64,000 bases of DNA from Strix aluco (Eukaryota; Chordata; Aves; Strigiformes; Strigidae): the NCBI RefSeq assembly GCF_031877795.1, contig NC_133931.1, positions 22,938,264 to 23,002,263 of the forward strand. Reading direction: 5' to 3'. Of the stretch, positions 50,101-63,400 are shown one piece after another; position 1 is the stretch's first letter; every line of letters begins with the position of its first letter. The notes beneath the pieces were generated by a model, which was not told the DNA's origin, did not search any database, and saw only the letters and a program-made list of their open reading frames with translations. Position numbers and translations under genes: made by a program.

Positions 50101-50311
50101 ACTGACCTCAGATCTGTCCCGTCTAGCAGATCTGAAGGATCCATTTGGTTCTCTCTTCAAGGCAATCACAGTTAAATCTGGCATCCCACCTCTGCAGCCT
50201 GCTTCCCAGTCTGGTTTGTACTAATCTACCATCTGATAACCTAATCAGGGAGTCTCTTGTTTCCTTCTCTTGAGAAGTGTGTCCATCATTCTATATTATT
50301 TAGGCTAATGT
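47133..50311. other. No recognisable gene
   Basis: Unique sequence with short chance frames on both strands. No repeat family, CpG cluster or splice-flanked exon is seen. Confidence 0.5.
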
Positions 50312-50400
50312 TATATATATATACATATGCACCATGTATATATACATATATAGTATATATATACACATAATTCATACATGTACATATACATGTATTACAT
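50312..50400. repeat. TA/CATA-rich microsatellite
   Basis: A stretch of alternating TA runs broken by CATA, GTATA and CATG units, with many self-complementary tetramers and hexamers such as ATATAT and ACATGT. It is likely length-variable. Confidence 0.8.
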
Positions 50401-53400
50401 GAAAAGATAAAGGTGAATTTTCAAAGTCAAATATTTGGAAAAGTTGAAATTTGGGTGATCTGTGCTTTCATCTCTCAACTCTTCTAGCTTGCACCTATTT
50501 TCACATAATTAGAGCATATATATTAATGCAGTGAGATGTGCCTTTCATTTATGCTTTGTTTTTGTGACACCCCTTGGAAACTAGTTGAAGAAATTCAAGA
50601 GTGGGATCTCTTTGTGAATGAGGAAGATCGCTTTGGAGAGGGGGAATTTACTTATAATTCAAAAGCTGTGCACCACTGAGCCTTTTATTCAGTGCTTCCT
50701 CAAATGTAGAGAGAGTCTTTACTTGCAAATCAGTGGAACCTCCCTTGCATCACACCACAACTCTCCACCCCGAATAGTTTGAGTCTTTCTGTGTATGCCC
50801 GTACAAGGGGACTTACCCGCATTAATGTCCCATTAAGTGCAACTTTGCCCATTTACTTGAGTATGCATCTGTGAATATCTCAAGAAATATCTGGAGAGCT
50901 TCCTATTTCAAACAGTCCGATCTATGTGTCTTTCTCAGAAATAATAAGATGCATCCAGACATCTTTGTTCTGTGGTGATTACAATGCACCTTTCAGTAGG
51001 GTCTCAGTGTGTTTCTAGAAGATCATCTCATCGAGGAGCCATAGTTTCCTCTGTGAATGAGATATTCTAGGCATTTTTCAGTCAAATTTTAATTAAATAT
51101 TCTTTTGTTAACAGCTAGCTTTGTAAATAAATGAGTTTGGAACATATAAGAGCTGCAGAACTCCCAGATGAGAAATGTGATTTCCCAAGTGGCCATTCAA
51201 TGGAGACAAGAGTGGTAATCTGCTGAGACAGACTTCTGCAGAAAAAAATCAACACAATAATGCTTTTTTGTTTGAGGCTGCTTTCAAAGTTCATGTGTTG
51301 CATTTTTTAGGAAACAACATACTGTTCAATGATGATATTTTTGTCCCTCTTTGCATCAATTATTTGCTTTGCTTAAATTTGGGTGTCAGATCTGGCAACA
51401 GTATTGGAAAAAACAGTCTGTGCTTTGTGTATAATGTGTGTATATGTAATACAGTACAATTATACAAATTTAAGCAAACTGCTCTTTCACCTCTGTGACC
51501 ATTAGCATGTTGGTAATTCAGGATATATATATAGAATGACTCAGAATGATAGAAGAAATCATCTTAGCATTCTGTCAAACCTCTGTCAAATGTAGGATTT
51601 TTTTATTCTTCAAAATGTAGCTCCTTTCATAATTTCTCCAGTCCAGTTACTACACACAGAGGTTACTTTCTCTGAGCATCTCACACATACTCTGAAGAAC
51701 AAATAATTTCATGATAACCCTGAACTGTCTAATCTTTGTGAGCATCCTTGTTTACTTTGGACCCACTTTAAAGCTGTGCCTAAAATGACTGGTTTATTTA
51801 ATAAAGAGCAAAATTAGATTCTAGATGAAATGTGTAAAATAGGATGCCCGTGCTCATGATTCCAAGGGGAGCTGGACAGCACATGCTCTGCTCAGTGTAA
51901 GGCCCCACATGCTGCCTGGTGCAGAGGGCATTTGGCGATAGGTCCTCAAGTTGTTGCTATGCGTTTGGGCTAGGCAGTCCAGTTCTACCTTCTACGTTGG
52001 GCCAGAAGGAAAACAATCCCCTGCATGTGTGCATAGATGAACAACTCGAACCTCCTGGCTGATAAGATGTTGGCAAAACTGAGCATCTGCTTGACTGTGA
52101 GGTGTCTGTGTTCAGACCTGTTACAGCATTCAGGAGTTGCCCTCTCCATTTCTTCATGCTATACTTTATTGACATCAGTCACAAATTAGACAAGTGAATA
52201 CATGTGTGCAAGGATACACCTGCCCATGTAGTGTGAAACAGGTGTTGTCACCATGATGGTTTAAGAGACTAAGAGACTTGTAAGGGAGATAATATTTTTA
52301 TTAGATTAGTTTATATACTGTGAAAAAGCAGAATGTACCTTTGGCATATATTGATGAGTGTTACAGGCTGGAATCTACATGGAGAAACCATTAAAGAAGT
52401 ACAGCCTGGGCTGGAGTGAGGTCACACCTGGAAATAAGTTTTTTCCTGAGATCTCCCACTTGTTTTCAAGTAGCCTCCAACCTCACCCAGTTAATCAGCA
52501 GAAGTCAATTGTCACAAGAACCAAGAATCATCAGATGACATCAGGCCTTGCCAAAGCTGTCCGAGGTCTTCAAAATCTGGGGCATGTTTGTCCCCAGATA
52601 TGATACAGATCTTTTAATGCATCATCTGCCTCCTTTAAAATTAAGAAGATGAAACTGCATAAGGTCTGCAAGTTAGAATGAGTTCACATGGACGACTGAG
52701 AAATACAGAGATATATAATCATGATGAGGAAAATGTTCTTTTGTAAAATGGTCACTCTAATACTGGTCTCACAGTCCTGATCCTGAAGAGGAGGTCTGTT
52801 TAAAATCTTTGAAATGAGCTTGAGGTGTCTAATACAGACCAGAGTCTTAGGTTTGCCAGTTTGTGACCTGCTGCAATACCTCTCACCACACTTTTGCTAA
52901 TCTGTTGCTTTTCAGGTGACAACTGCCTATCGCCCTGTTAACGACCACCTCCCCCTCCACTAATATCCCTCTCTGCTTCAAACATGCTAATTATCCTTTT
53001 CTGTCATGTTTGTAGTGCATTAACAATGATTAATTTACAGACAACCTGTTTCTCTCCTGTGTTTACCTTGGGGCTCACTGCTTTGTCTGACCCACTAAGG
53101 TACCTGTGAGAGTCCATTTATTTTTACCTCATTCGGTGGTCAGATAAGAGATTTGTGAAGATCTTTCTTCACAAATAGAGCTTCTTAGCAGTGGTTTGTA
53201 ACCATTCTCACCTAGTTCAGCAGTATTTATCCTTTTCTGTCAATATCATGTGCAAAGGGGAGTGAGAACACAAAAGATTTGTACCGTTGAGGACGACCTG
53301 CTGGTACCCTGCTAAGGGACAGCATGTGGGGCCTTTCAGGAGCACTAATATAGACCTTCAGTCAGAAAACAAACCCATTATTGGATTTCCAGATGCATAT

Positions 53401-54278
53401 TAAGTAGTGGGTGGAGAAGGCTACACAAAACTTGTTCAGAAAGACCTTTTTTTTTCTTGTATAAGCAACAGGGAAAACGTAAGTAATGAAACTTGCATCA
53501 TTTCACAGCAGCTTCCCAAATTTCAATTTTGTGCTTGAGGTGGCTATAACAACTGTTGTGCCAGGACTCCAGCAGGCCCTGTCGCTGCTGGTGTGGATCC
53601 TCACCTTTTGGCCAATACAGGTTTTTTGCCACTCGCTAGCCACATGGAAAACTTCATTATGGTTGAGCCAGCATCATGGCGCATGGATTGTCCTCCATGC
53701 ACTCATGATCCTGGCACCCAGTAGTCCCTGTTAGAGGCCCTAGTATGTCCATCTCCCAGGCTCCTTTGGAAGGATATAGAGATACATGGGCAAGAAGACT
53801 GCTTCCAGGTCTCTGTGAGATAAATCAGGATTTTTTCAGGGACTGGGAATTGGGGGGTCACCATAGGACACCCCTGCCCACATAGCACTGATGCACACTT
53901 GTTTCTGTGCACTCAGATTACAGGGATCCCATGGTTTAAGTGAAGTACATGTAGCTGAACTTTGGCCTCTACTGCTTTGACTACAGCAGAAAACAAGGGT
54001 CTAAAAATAAGGAAATGTTTGCCTCTTGGAAATTCTCTAAGCAATTAATCTAAGAATTATTGATGTTTCTAACTTTATCAGCACAGGGAGGACCATCAGT
54101 CACACTCAGAAATGCCAGCTCTTTGCTGATAACTCATAAAGTGGAATGGCTTTTTAATGAAGTTGCCAGAAGAAAGATTTGTTGCCAAAATCAAGGATAT
54201 TGCTCTACCCCACTCCTACTCCTTCATCAAGGAAACTTCCAAGAAAATTCTGGCTTTCTCCCAAAGTTGTTGTGTGGG
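50401..54278. other. No recognisable gene
   Basis: AT-rich unique sequence with open frames under 85 codons. A T9 run occurs near 53448. Nothing else can be supported. Confidence 0.5.
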
Positions 54279-54314
54279 TTTTTCTTTTTTTCTTTCTTTT
54301 TTTTTTTTTTTTTT
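54279..54314. repeat. Polypyrimidine tract ending in T18
   Basis: A T-rich tract with scattered C leads into 18 uninterrupted T (54297-54314). On the minus strand it is a poly-A with a GAAAGAAA lead, as at the tail of a retroposed copy, but no element body is recognised beside it. Confidence 0.75.
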
Positions 54315-57300
54315 CATTTGAGTGCCTGAAAACCAACTCCAAAGCCAACTTTACTGCCAACCTTTTAAAAATCAGAGGAATGACAAGATGTAGTGATAGG
54401 AGGTTTCACAAATCAGTATGAGATCACTGAAACCAGTTCCCATCTGATCACAAATGAATGAACGATGTGTGGGTTTGAACCGTGTTCATGATATGATGAT
54501 AGCTACATCTTTCATTTAGATTGAGATCAAATGAATCTTACCAAATGCTGGGTGGTAAACTGTTGATAAGTGACTGTTTTATCATCCTGTGGAGACTAAT
54601 GTGAAAACATCCTTATTTTAATTTAAATGAGTGATAGATTTTAGAGCACCTTGCAATGAAATATATAGTCTTTCTTCATGAATGGCTCCCTTTCCCAGAA
54701 CATTCATTAAAAAACAGTAAGCCTCATGGAGAAAATCCTTCTTTTAATAAAGAAAAAGCAAGTAGGAAATCAGAAGTTATATATATATCATTTGCATAGT
54801 TATCAATTTCTTAATCTTTCTTGGAGGATTCCTTTGGCAATTCACAGGAGGATCCTGTTGCTCACTAATTTAAGTGACTTTCCAGTGAATTCATTAGAAC
54901 ATTAAGATATGAGAACATGTTTGGTGGAACAGGATATGCTTTTATTATTCAATAAGTGATTTATATGGTGATTTTATATGGCACTTTACAAACAGTGAGC
55001 TGATTCTTCAGTGTTCATCCTGTTTCTAAGCAGCGGAGCTTCACTGGTTTTCATAACATCAGTAGCAGAGGAGAGAATTAGGAAATACTTGATGCATGAA
55101 GTGAGAGGAAGCATGGAGTGTCCAGGGAGTAGGTTGAGCCAGAACTTACTGGTGGAGATGATGTGGAAGAGACAATTGTCAGCCAAAGATATTTTAAGGA
55201 CATCTTAAAAGCTCTATGTAACAAGCAGTGAGGGGGAGACATTTCAAGTACAAGGCCTTTATTTTTATAAGGCGTGATACTGCTAGTGCAAGAGGTTAAG
55301 GTTACTGTAGAAAGAATGAAGCATGAGGGACATACAGAGCAAGAAAAGAAACTGGAATAAATAATGACAGAGATAGAGATCTCTGTCTGTGAGTTTATGA
55401 TTACATAAGAGCATATGTCACTGAATGGATCTGAAATATTTGCCATCATGTAACTGGTGAATCTTCCATTAGCCACAGGCAAAAAATTCTGATTAGAGTC
55501 AGCTTCTCACACACTCACATATGTTTTCACTTCTTTCCATGTCTGAAAAGTATTGTTTCCCAGGAAAAGGAATCAGATCCTCAAAATCTGAATTTCTAAT
55601 CAAACGTTAGTGTTCAGAGTTCAGAAACTGCTCTTAATAACAGCAGCACTGGTACTCTACAATTAAAACAAAAGCAGACAGGTGAAAACATGGTGGATGA
55701 AATGGTAATAATTTGCTAGGAATTAGATACAGAATAAGTCTTCCCTACTTACTTCTTTTGGATGATTTAGAGAGACACAGCGATTAAGCTATAGACGGTC
55801 TCCTTCCAAGGTTTCTAAACTCTGCTGCTTTGGTCATAATACATTTCATTTTTAGGATACTACTTCAACACAGCGTATGGTGTGGGAAACACCAACACTT
55901 GGAGATGCTAATAGTGGGAACAGAAATACAGAGGAAATAGCAAAAAATTTAATTATATGACAGACTTTTTCAAAGATAATAGAAAAAGTAAGAAAGATGG
56001 TGTTTGTTCTAGGCAGCTAAGAAATAGTACTGAAAAGTAAGAGAGAAGGAAAAAGAGAAAGAAAACATCAAAGAAAAAACGAAGTTTTATACAATAACAC
56101 AATAAATAAAAGTCCTAGGAAGTGAAAAATAGGGAGAGGCACTAGAAGTTACATACAAGAAATCTCAGAGAAGCTGACATCTTGAGAACAGCAAAGAGGC
56201 AAAAGTAAACTGGCCTAAAAATGCAATAGAATTAACATTTCTATTTATTTACAGTGACTAAGAAGCAGTAAAAAGTGGCATTTTATTCCATGTTGGATAA
56301 AATCTGGTTTTCCTAAAGTTAAACTTTGGAAAGAAGTTTTCTGGTTCTGCCACTTCTACTTTTCTACAGCAGTAATACAAATTGTTTGTTGTACACATGA
56401 GAAAATAGAATTAATTTGTCTGAAAACACTTATCTGATGTACTTTGTTTACTTCCTCAGAGGATGTTAATAGTGAAGACAGAAATGCTGTTAACCCATTC
56501 ATTTGTGAAGGCATTTGTCTTAGTTGAATTTACAGAAAATTTTCAGTGATGGCAGAAATGTTTTCAAACCCATAATTCAGATTTTTCAGTCTAGTTTCAG
56601 TTCTAGCTTTTATGCAGTATTTCTCCTGCAGTTTGTGTAATGTTATGAACATGTAAATAATTTTTATTGACTTCTTTCAAAAAATTTCTTTTTTTACTAC
56701 AGTCTGTATTATGACTATATGATAGATGCCTTTACAAAGGTTCCTCTGTAAAACAGTATTTTTCATGTGAGTGGCTACTACCTACACTTAATATTGATAA
56801 CTGCTACGGTTTTGCTTATTGATAACAAGTAATAGTAACATAAAGATTATACAGTCATTTGTTTATATGTGTGTGTGAGAGATGGACAGAGAAGCACAGC
56901 AAATTATTTTTGCACTTAATTTGTAAAATGTTTTTCTATGCCGCTTAAGGGAGTTTGCTTATCGACCTTTACCATGTTGTTCAAACTCCCAAATTCATTT
57001 CTGTTGAGTAATTTCTAAAATCAGGCAGCACACTGTGTTATGCATAAAATAGCAGTCGGGTAAGACATGGGTCTGTGTTTTTCACGGCAGGCTGTCAAGA
57101 CTGGATGTCATTCTGACTTTCAAAATGAATACAAATCAAAATCTTCTTCCAGTAACCTTATAGATCATATCCAAGCTAAGTTTCCCATCAGATTAGTACA
57201 CAAATGGTTCTCAGAAGGAACAGAAAGCAGCATCTCCACATTTAATGCCTGTTGTACAGCCTGAGATCCAGCCCTCCCAGGTCAGCTGCCCACATAGAGT

Positions 57301-57346
57301 GGGGAGAAGCAGGTACCCTAAGGTGGCTTGAGTAATCATCAGATTG
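54315..57346. other. No recognisable gene
   Basis: Very AT-rich unique sequence. A purine-rich patch lies at 56040-56090 and a short TG run near 56866. The 134-codon minus-strand frame at 55078-55482 is serine-rich and unrecognised. Confidence 0.5.
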
Positions 57347-57539
57347 TTAGGAAAAAAAGGAGATACTGTCATCACCAAAGGTAACTGCATTCTTCTCCAC
57401 AGGAAACTTTTCAGAGGGCACAGCAAAGTCCCTGAACTGGGGTTCATGGCTGACCTTAGCAAGCAGACTGGATTTCTGGACCAGCTTGGGGGCAATTATA
57501 TGGTTTTCCTGTACCTTACCTGCAGCATGAAGAATATAT
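57347..57539 (-). CDS. Possible terminal coding exon, product unknown
   Basis: On the minus strand a strong acceptor (pyrimidine-rich, ending TCTGTCTTCACAG) is followed at 57539 by an open frame of 63 codons ending in TAA at 57347. The peptide includes KVSHEPQFRDFAVPSEKF and ends in TFGDDSISFFS; it has a natural, charged composition, unlike most chance frames here. An ATTAAA polyadenylation-type signal lies 100 bases further along (57240-57245). There is also a GTAAGG inside it, which could act as a donor after 20 bases. I do not recognise the protein and no partner exon is certain. A chance frame remains the more likely explanation. Confidence 0.2.
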
Positions 57540-58986
57540 CTGTGAAGACAGAGAAGAGCTTTTAGGAAAAATAATAAAGACATTGTCTTAAACTAGAATC
57601 AAAATGTTACTTTATTTTGTTAGTGCTGAAGTCCATGTCAATATGACTTCTCAAATAAAATTCAAATTATGACTCATCTGGATGAAGTTATCTTTTGAAA
57701 ACAAATAGATTTATCTTCCTAATAATGTTCAAACAAAGGGATTTATCATGGAGAAAATATTTTATTTAAATTATCAGTTTAAAACCTTTGTAAAATGAAA
57801 GTAGCTTACTGCACTGTAATTTGGGAATTATGAGTTCCCTTCAGATGTAGGGACTGTAGGCTGTGCCATATGTCACTGGGAGGATGTTTTCTCATACATT
57901 CGCAGAAAAATCTTGGGTTTGAATGATGAATTCCATGAATTTGGCAAGACATCATGAAGAATAAAATAAAAGTGCCTAGCCTCAAACTTCCCTAGACAAC
58001 TAGGAGCTATAAACTGGCCATATGTCATTGACTTCCGCGAGCAATGCCGAACACTAGAATATCACCCTGTTCTACAGTGTTACATACTGCCCTAAGTCAT
58101 TAATACAAAGCAGATGGTTTTGTTGTTGATTAGAGCTGGTTAGAATCTGAAATTCCCATTCCAAAGGAAATTTTGACATTTATATTTATGTTCACTGCAA
58201 ATTGGAACAAAACATCAAAATTTCCCAGTGGGATAGAAGTTAAAAATTATCTGGAAACACCGAGTTATTTAATTTCATTGGCAATGAATTGTTTTCTCAA
58301 TAATGTCAAAACCACTGTAATGCTAAAATTAACATCTATTATAAATGCCAAAACAAAATTAATAAAAAGATAAAGTCACACTGAAAGTTTTTGCTTTGTT
58401 AAAAGGAAAAGATAAAGTTGAAATGATAAATTCTGACATTTTCCCAGAATTTGTTTTCCTCAGTGTGACACATTTCCACAAAACATTTTGATTTCAGCTA
58501 AACTGTATTACCTGATGAAAATAGGTTCTACTGAAAAAACATTCATCCAGTGCTGGTCTTTCAGGGCCAGTAATTCACAGACCCATCTTGAAAGTTCAAG
58601 GATGGCAAAATTCTGAGAAATAAGACATGCACAAAGACAAACTTAACACTTTATCTATATTTTAAAAACTTCTTTGAAAACTGCTTTAAAAAATTCCTAC
58701 AGCTCCCACAAAATTCCTTTAGCCATCCATATCACCTCTTAAATTAGGTCCCTTGTGTTCAGGCACACTTGACAGTGCTAAGTGCTGGACAAATCATCCC
58801 TGGCATGGACCTTCATATTTATGAACTTGTAAACTCTGACATTATCTTAGTGCATCTTGTTTCCATCTCCTTCACAAAATTCTGGTCCTGGCTGCCAGAA
58901 CATCCCACTCCCACTCTCCTGTTGCCCACTTTCCTGGAGAAAGTTCCACTACATTTCTTCAATATGGAACAAAAACTCACAGTTAC
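57540..58986. other. No recognisable gene
   Basis: Very AT-rich unique sequence, with an AATAATAAAGAC string at 57570-57581 that could be a plus-strand polyadenylation signal. No element or exon is supported. Confidence 0.45.
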
Positions 58987-59088
58987 TCTGTAGGTAGGAA
59001 CCTCCACCATCATTCCTTTCCCCATCATAAGAGTATCTTTAAAAATATCTAGTTCGCCAGTTAATGGCTCTGTTTTTTCCAATATCAT
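58987..59088 (-). CDS. Possible coding exon with in-frame start, product unknown
   Basis: Minus-strand frame from ATG at 59088 encodes MILEKTEPLTGELDIFKD, then further residues to EVPTYR, ending at a donor-like A|GTAACT at 58987. The peptide looks natural, but a stop (TAA) lies four codons before the ATG in the same frame, so it could only be a first coding exon. It lies upstream, on the minus strand, of the candidate at 57347-57539. No promoter is visible. Weak call. Confidence 0.12.
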
Positions 59089-60407
59089 GCTTTCATTTTA
59101 TCTGTCAACACCAAGTCTCTGCTGTGGGATAGAAGACCATCTGTTAACAATTTTTTTAAGGGTACAGTAAGCACAAATGTCACTCTTTGGGAGTCACATG
59201 CTATTTATTTACAAAGATAAAAAAATCAAGATCATGAATTCACATCAGCTTCTCATGTTACTTTGTGCAACAGTAGCTTCTGCTTTAGTTTCCACTACCC
59301 TCCACCAAGGTATTGCATATATGGTTACATAAAAGGACTGAACAAGATGTAGGACAGATTAGAAACTTGATAAAGTTGCTGCTAGATGAGTTCGATGGCT
59401 GGTGCACTTGGGTGCATTGGGGAAGATTATGTTACTACCGGTGAGTGCCTTACACAAAGGACAGAAGCACTTCAGAAGAAAGGAGAATAAACCGAGTTTG
59501 ACGTGGCTGTAGATGTGAGTATCAGGATAAAGACAAATTGCAGTGACGCAGGTGTGTAGGAAGGACGGCTTTTCTAAAGCACTCAGACCCTCGTTAGGTA
59601 CCAAAATACATGGTGTTATTTTCTGGGAGGTCTCAGTTTACTGGGTACAGGTGCTTTTTGTGAAGCTGCCTGTTACATAGGTGCCCGAATGGAAAATATG
59701 TTTCTTTGAGAAGCCCGAGTTTAATTGTGGGTGCTGAGCACTTGAAAAATGTGACCTTGAGCATTATAAGAAATGTGGTCCAGAAAGGGACTGTTAAACA
59801 AAGATAATTTAGATTCACAAGTTGCTTTCATAATAGAAGACACAATAACTGCAGAAAATGATCATCATTTGCATCTTGATCCTTTTGAAAGGATGCTGCT
59901 AGATAAAGTCACCTCCAGCTGGAAAGGGCTAAGAGATTTTGCCAGCTCTCCCAATGTTAGCTTAACACCCATGTTTATAAATACTGCAAATGTCCTGTGC
60001 TTAGCGAAACAGTTGAATGCAGTAAAATCTGGAAAACCAGCCTCTTGAGGGTGGATGTCCTAATGTACTGTTGGCAAAGTCTCTCTTGCCCTTTATCATA
60101 CGAAATTAGGCAAAGGCATACATACTTTCACAAAAAAACTATTTCTATAGAGTTTGAAGAAATCAAATATGTAAATATATATATAATTCCCAGAAGAGTA
60201 ATATGAAGTCTGCCAAGACAAAGAGTTAGTTATTTTAAAGACCATAGATCATTCTACCCAGGATTAATGAACAAATAATTTTTTTCTTACAAAGCCCATG
60301 GTAAACTGTTGTTCATCAACTCTTCAGTAATGAATGATGATGAACCAAAAAGCACGTGAATATTGGCATGATTTTTATTGTTGTGAGCTCTTAAAGAGTG
60401 AAGAAGT
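59089..60407. other. No recognisable gene; possible old repeat debris
   Basis: The part at 59630-59770 (GGTGCCCGAATGG, GGGTGCTGAGCACTTGAAAA) loosely resembles old amniote interspersed repeats that carry 'GTGCTCAGCACTTTGAAAAT'. The match is too weak to classify. Confidence 0.4.
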
Positions 60408-60410
60408 AAA

Positions 60411-60473
60411 ATGAAATGAAATGAAATGAAATGAAATGAAATGAAATTAAATTAAATTAAATTAAATTAAATT
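60411..60473 (+). repeat. Compound pentanucleotide microsatellite (ATGAA)7(ATTAA)5
   Basis: Seven perfect ATGAA units (60411-60445) pass directly into five perfect ATTAA units (60446-60470) plus ATT. A single G-to-T change in one unit followed by expansion explains the switch. The perfection suggests a young, probably polymorphic locus. Confidence 0.95.
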
Positions 60474-63400
60474 GCGAGACCCTTTGGGAATCTGGGAAGA
60501 GGGCTTAACCAAATCTGTGTTTTCCCCCTTTTGTCTGGTTCCTGTTTTCTTTTTTATTTCCTTATTTCTCATTAAGCAGGGAAAACTACTTTCAAGCTGT
60601 TCTGGGTGGGTGAAGCCTTTGCTGGTCAGCCCTGGGGAATGACTGACCAACATTTATGGCATCATATTTCACACTGCTCATAGGGTGGTGGTCCTCTGCA
60701 TCACTTCCCAAAGCACTCTGGACAAAGCCCAGGGTGCTGAGAAAGGCCGGAGGGCCAGACTCCCCCACCGTGTGCACAGGAGAGCACAGGGCCTCTGTTT
60801 ACACCCACTTACACTTTGGAGGGTTGCTGTAGGATTTGCAAACATTGATTGCTTTATATGTAGGTCCAGTAGTGCCTTTTCTGGCTGTCTTCACTGTCTG
60901 TCTACCCCTATGTGGGGACAGAGGTTATAACTTAATTGAGCTGAAAACATTCCTTAAGATACTTAAGTGCACTCTGTCTGAAGTGGCAGAGATTTTGTGC
61001 TAAGGCGAGTGACCTCCACCTCCTCTATGTGACAGTCAGGCTCTAAATGCAGCAGCAGCAAGTAGCTGATTACCAGGAGGTTAAGAACAGACCTGATTAA
61101 TGCCCCCACACAGTCAAAATCTGATGGGTGGACGTGAACAGAGTCCATTACATGAGCAAATACAGAGATGCTCCTGTTTGATGGGCAGATGTACACCAAG
61201 TTTCAGTTAGGAGTAGTTTCACAGAAAAGCTCTGAGTCCTAAATGCAAAGCTTCAAGATGGAAAGAGTGACCAACTATGAATGTGAGAAGAGTCACTGCA
61301 AAACATGCCACACTGTGCAAATCTACATAACGTGCTCTTTTCCCCCAACTCCCAATACTAGAAATACTCATGGCTAGTCATTTTTTTCATATCACACACT
61401 CAGCCTTACAGGAAGTGCTTTGGAAACAGACACCTTCCCTGGAAGCCCCAATGATGCTGAAGCCAATGCAGAGGTCAGGGTGTGTGAGGGCATCATCCCT
61501 TTCGCTGCTCAAGACTGAAACACTGCTCACTGGTCTCAAAGCAATTCCAGCTCAAACCGTGGGCATTGCTGAGAGCAAAGTGATAAGCACTAGGCTGTTA
61601 TCTAGTTAACCCACTGATGCTGAAGACCCTGATAGTAATGTATTATTTATTGACAGGGGCATTGTCTTTCTGCTGCTTCTCCTTCCTCCACTCCCACGCC
61701 AGCCCTTATTGCTAAAATACACAAAGGAATTATGATAAAGAGAAACAGAAGACAACGTGGAGCAGCTGTAGCATTTCTCTGCCAGGGCAAATCTGAAGGG
61801 ATAAGAGCCTGGGCTTTTGATGTTCGATATCCATAAGCACCTCCAAGTTTGAAACACATGAACTCTGTGCAGCTGCTCCTGCTTGGACTTCCCACCTCAA
61901 CTAGAACACAGAGCTAGCTATAAAGGTTTTGCTTTTATTTCTTGTCTTGAGTTTCTCCTGGAGGCTGTAGCAGGAAAGCACAAAACAAGTACTGTCAAAA
62001 GAGCAATTAGGGTCACCTTTTGTAGGGGAAGGATCCCCGGTAAGGGGACTGGAGGAGCAGGAAAGTGACACGAGACAGAACAGTAACTTGCAGCAAGTGA
62101 AAATGTCAGCATCCTGGAATCAGACTAAAAGCCTAATACTGCATGATTGAAATCTATGGTGACAAACAGGTTATGAAATATCAATGGGTAACTGGACAGC
62201 ACATGTGTCCCATGTTCCTTCTATTGACAAATAAAGCATAAATACTGAATCATGGTCCCATCCACACCTTTTTCCTCTATTTTTTCCTCCTCATTTCTTC
62301 ATTATTTTCCTGTTCTTTAATGACAGCTATAGTTATAGCCAGAAGTTTTACTCCATAGTATAAGTTTCAAGCATTGAGTACTTGTTATACCACACTGCAA
62401 ATCTGTTTACTGCTGTTCCTTGTGAATATTGATAACAGAATGTCAGATTTTTTAAATGAATCTTGCTCATGAATTTTATCCATTTTTTGCTGTTTACCAA
62501 TATAAGCAGATAAACTGAGGATAGCAAAGCTCAAAATTCTATTCTGCATGTATTTGTTTTTTTGCTAAGTCCCTCTATGACTTTTAATAAGTTTGGTTTT
62601 CTTTTAAAAATATGTTTCAAGATGCTGGTTTAAAAAAGAAATAAACAAAAGCCTTTCTTGGCAAGCATTGCCACGCTGATTACTCAAATGAATGTGTGAA
62701 AACAAACTAGAAATGGCCAGAAGCGGCTCCTTGCAAGAGCCTGCGGGGTAGTTTTCTGTGGGACCAAGAATAAAAAAAATCTCTTTTCTTGACCAGGTAG
62801 CACTTGCATTTCATTGTGGAAGGCTAAAAGCCAGGAAGTTATTTTTCCCAGCACTGCTGCTGCTATAACCAAAAGCACTATGTCCCATGAGTGGGATCCT
62901 GCACTGACACTGAAATTTCCAATGGAAAGGTGGAGAGCAGTGCTGGAGGTGGCTCTGAGGTTGTGAACATCAGAAGGGCAAAACAAGAGCAAAATGAAGG
63001 AAGAGCACTCTGCCTGACCTGCTGGTCGGGAGCTCAGAGAACGGTTACAGAGTTTCCCAGTGCTGGGGCACGGCAGAGATCACTGAACACACATTCCTGC
63101 CTTGCTCACCAGAGTGTCACTGGAGAGCTGCAAGACTGACAGACAGTGCATTGCCCACAGTTAGTGTTGGGTTTACATTCACAATCAGGCCATGGCAACA
63201 TTGGTGTTCCAGCCACAGGAAAACGGCATACACAGATGGGAAGAGAATGTGTCGAGACAGCTGCTGCTTTGAAACTTCTCATTACGAAGCTTGTACAGCA
63301 GTTAGCAGTATTACAGCCTGAAAAAATAACTAACCTTATGAAAGAAACTTGGCTTTTATACCAGAATGTGTTCACCAAGGCCTTGACTTTTGTAAATGCA

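Noticed and set aside
54279..54314. Poly-A tail of a processed pseudogene on the minus strand
   Set aside because: No gene-like body or target-site duplication could be found next to it.
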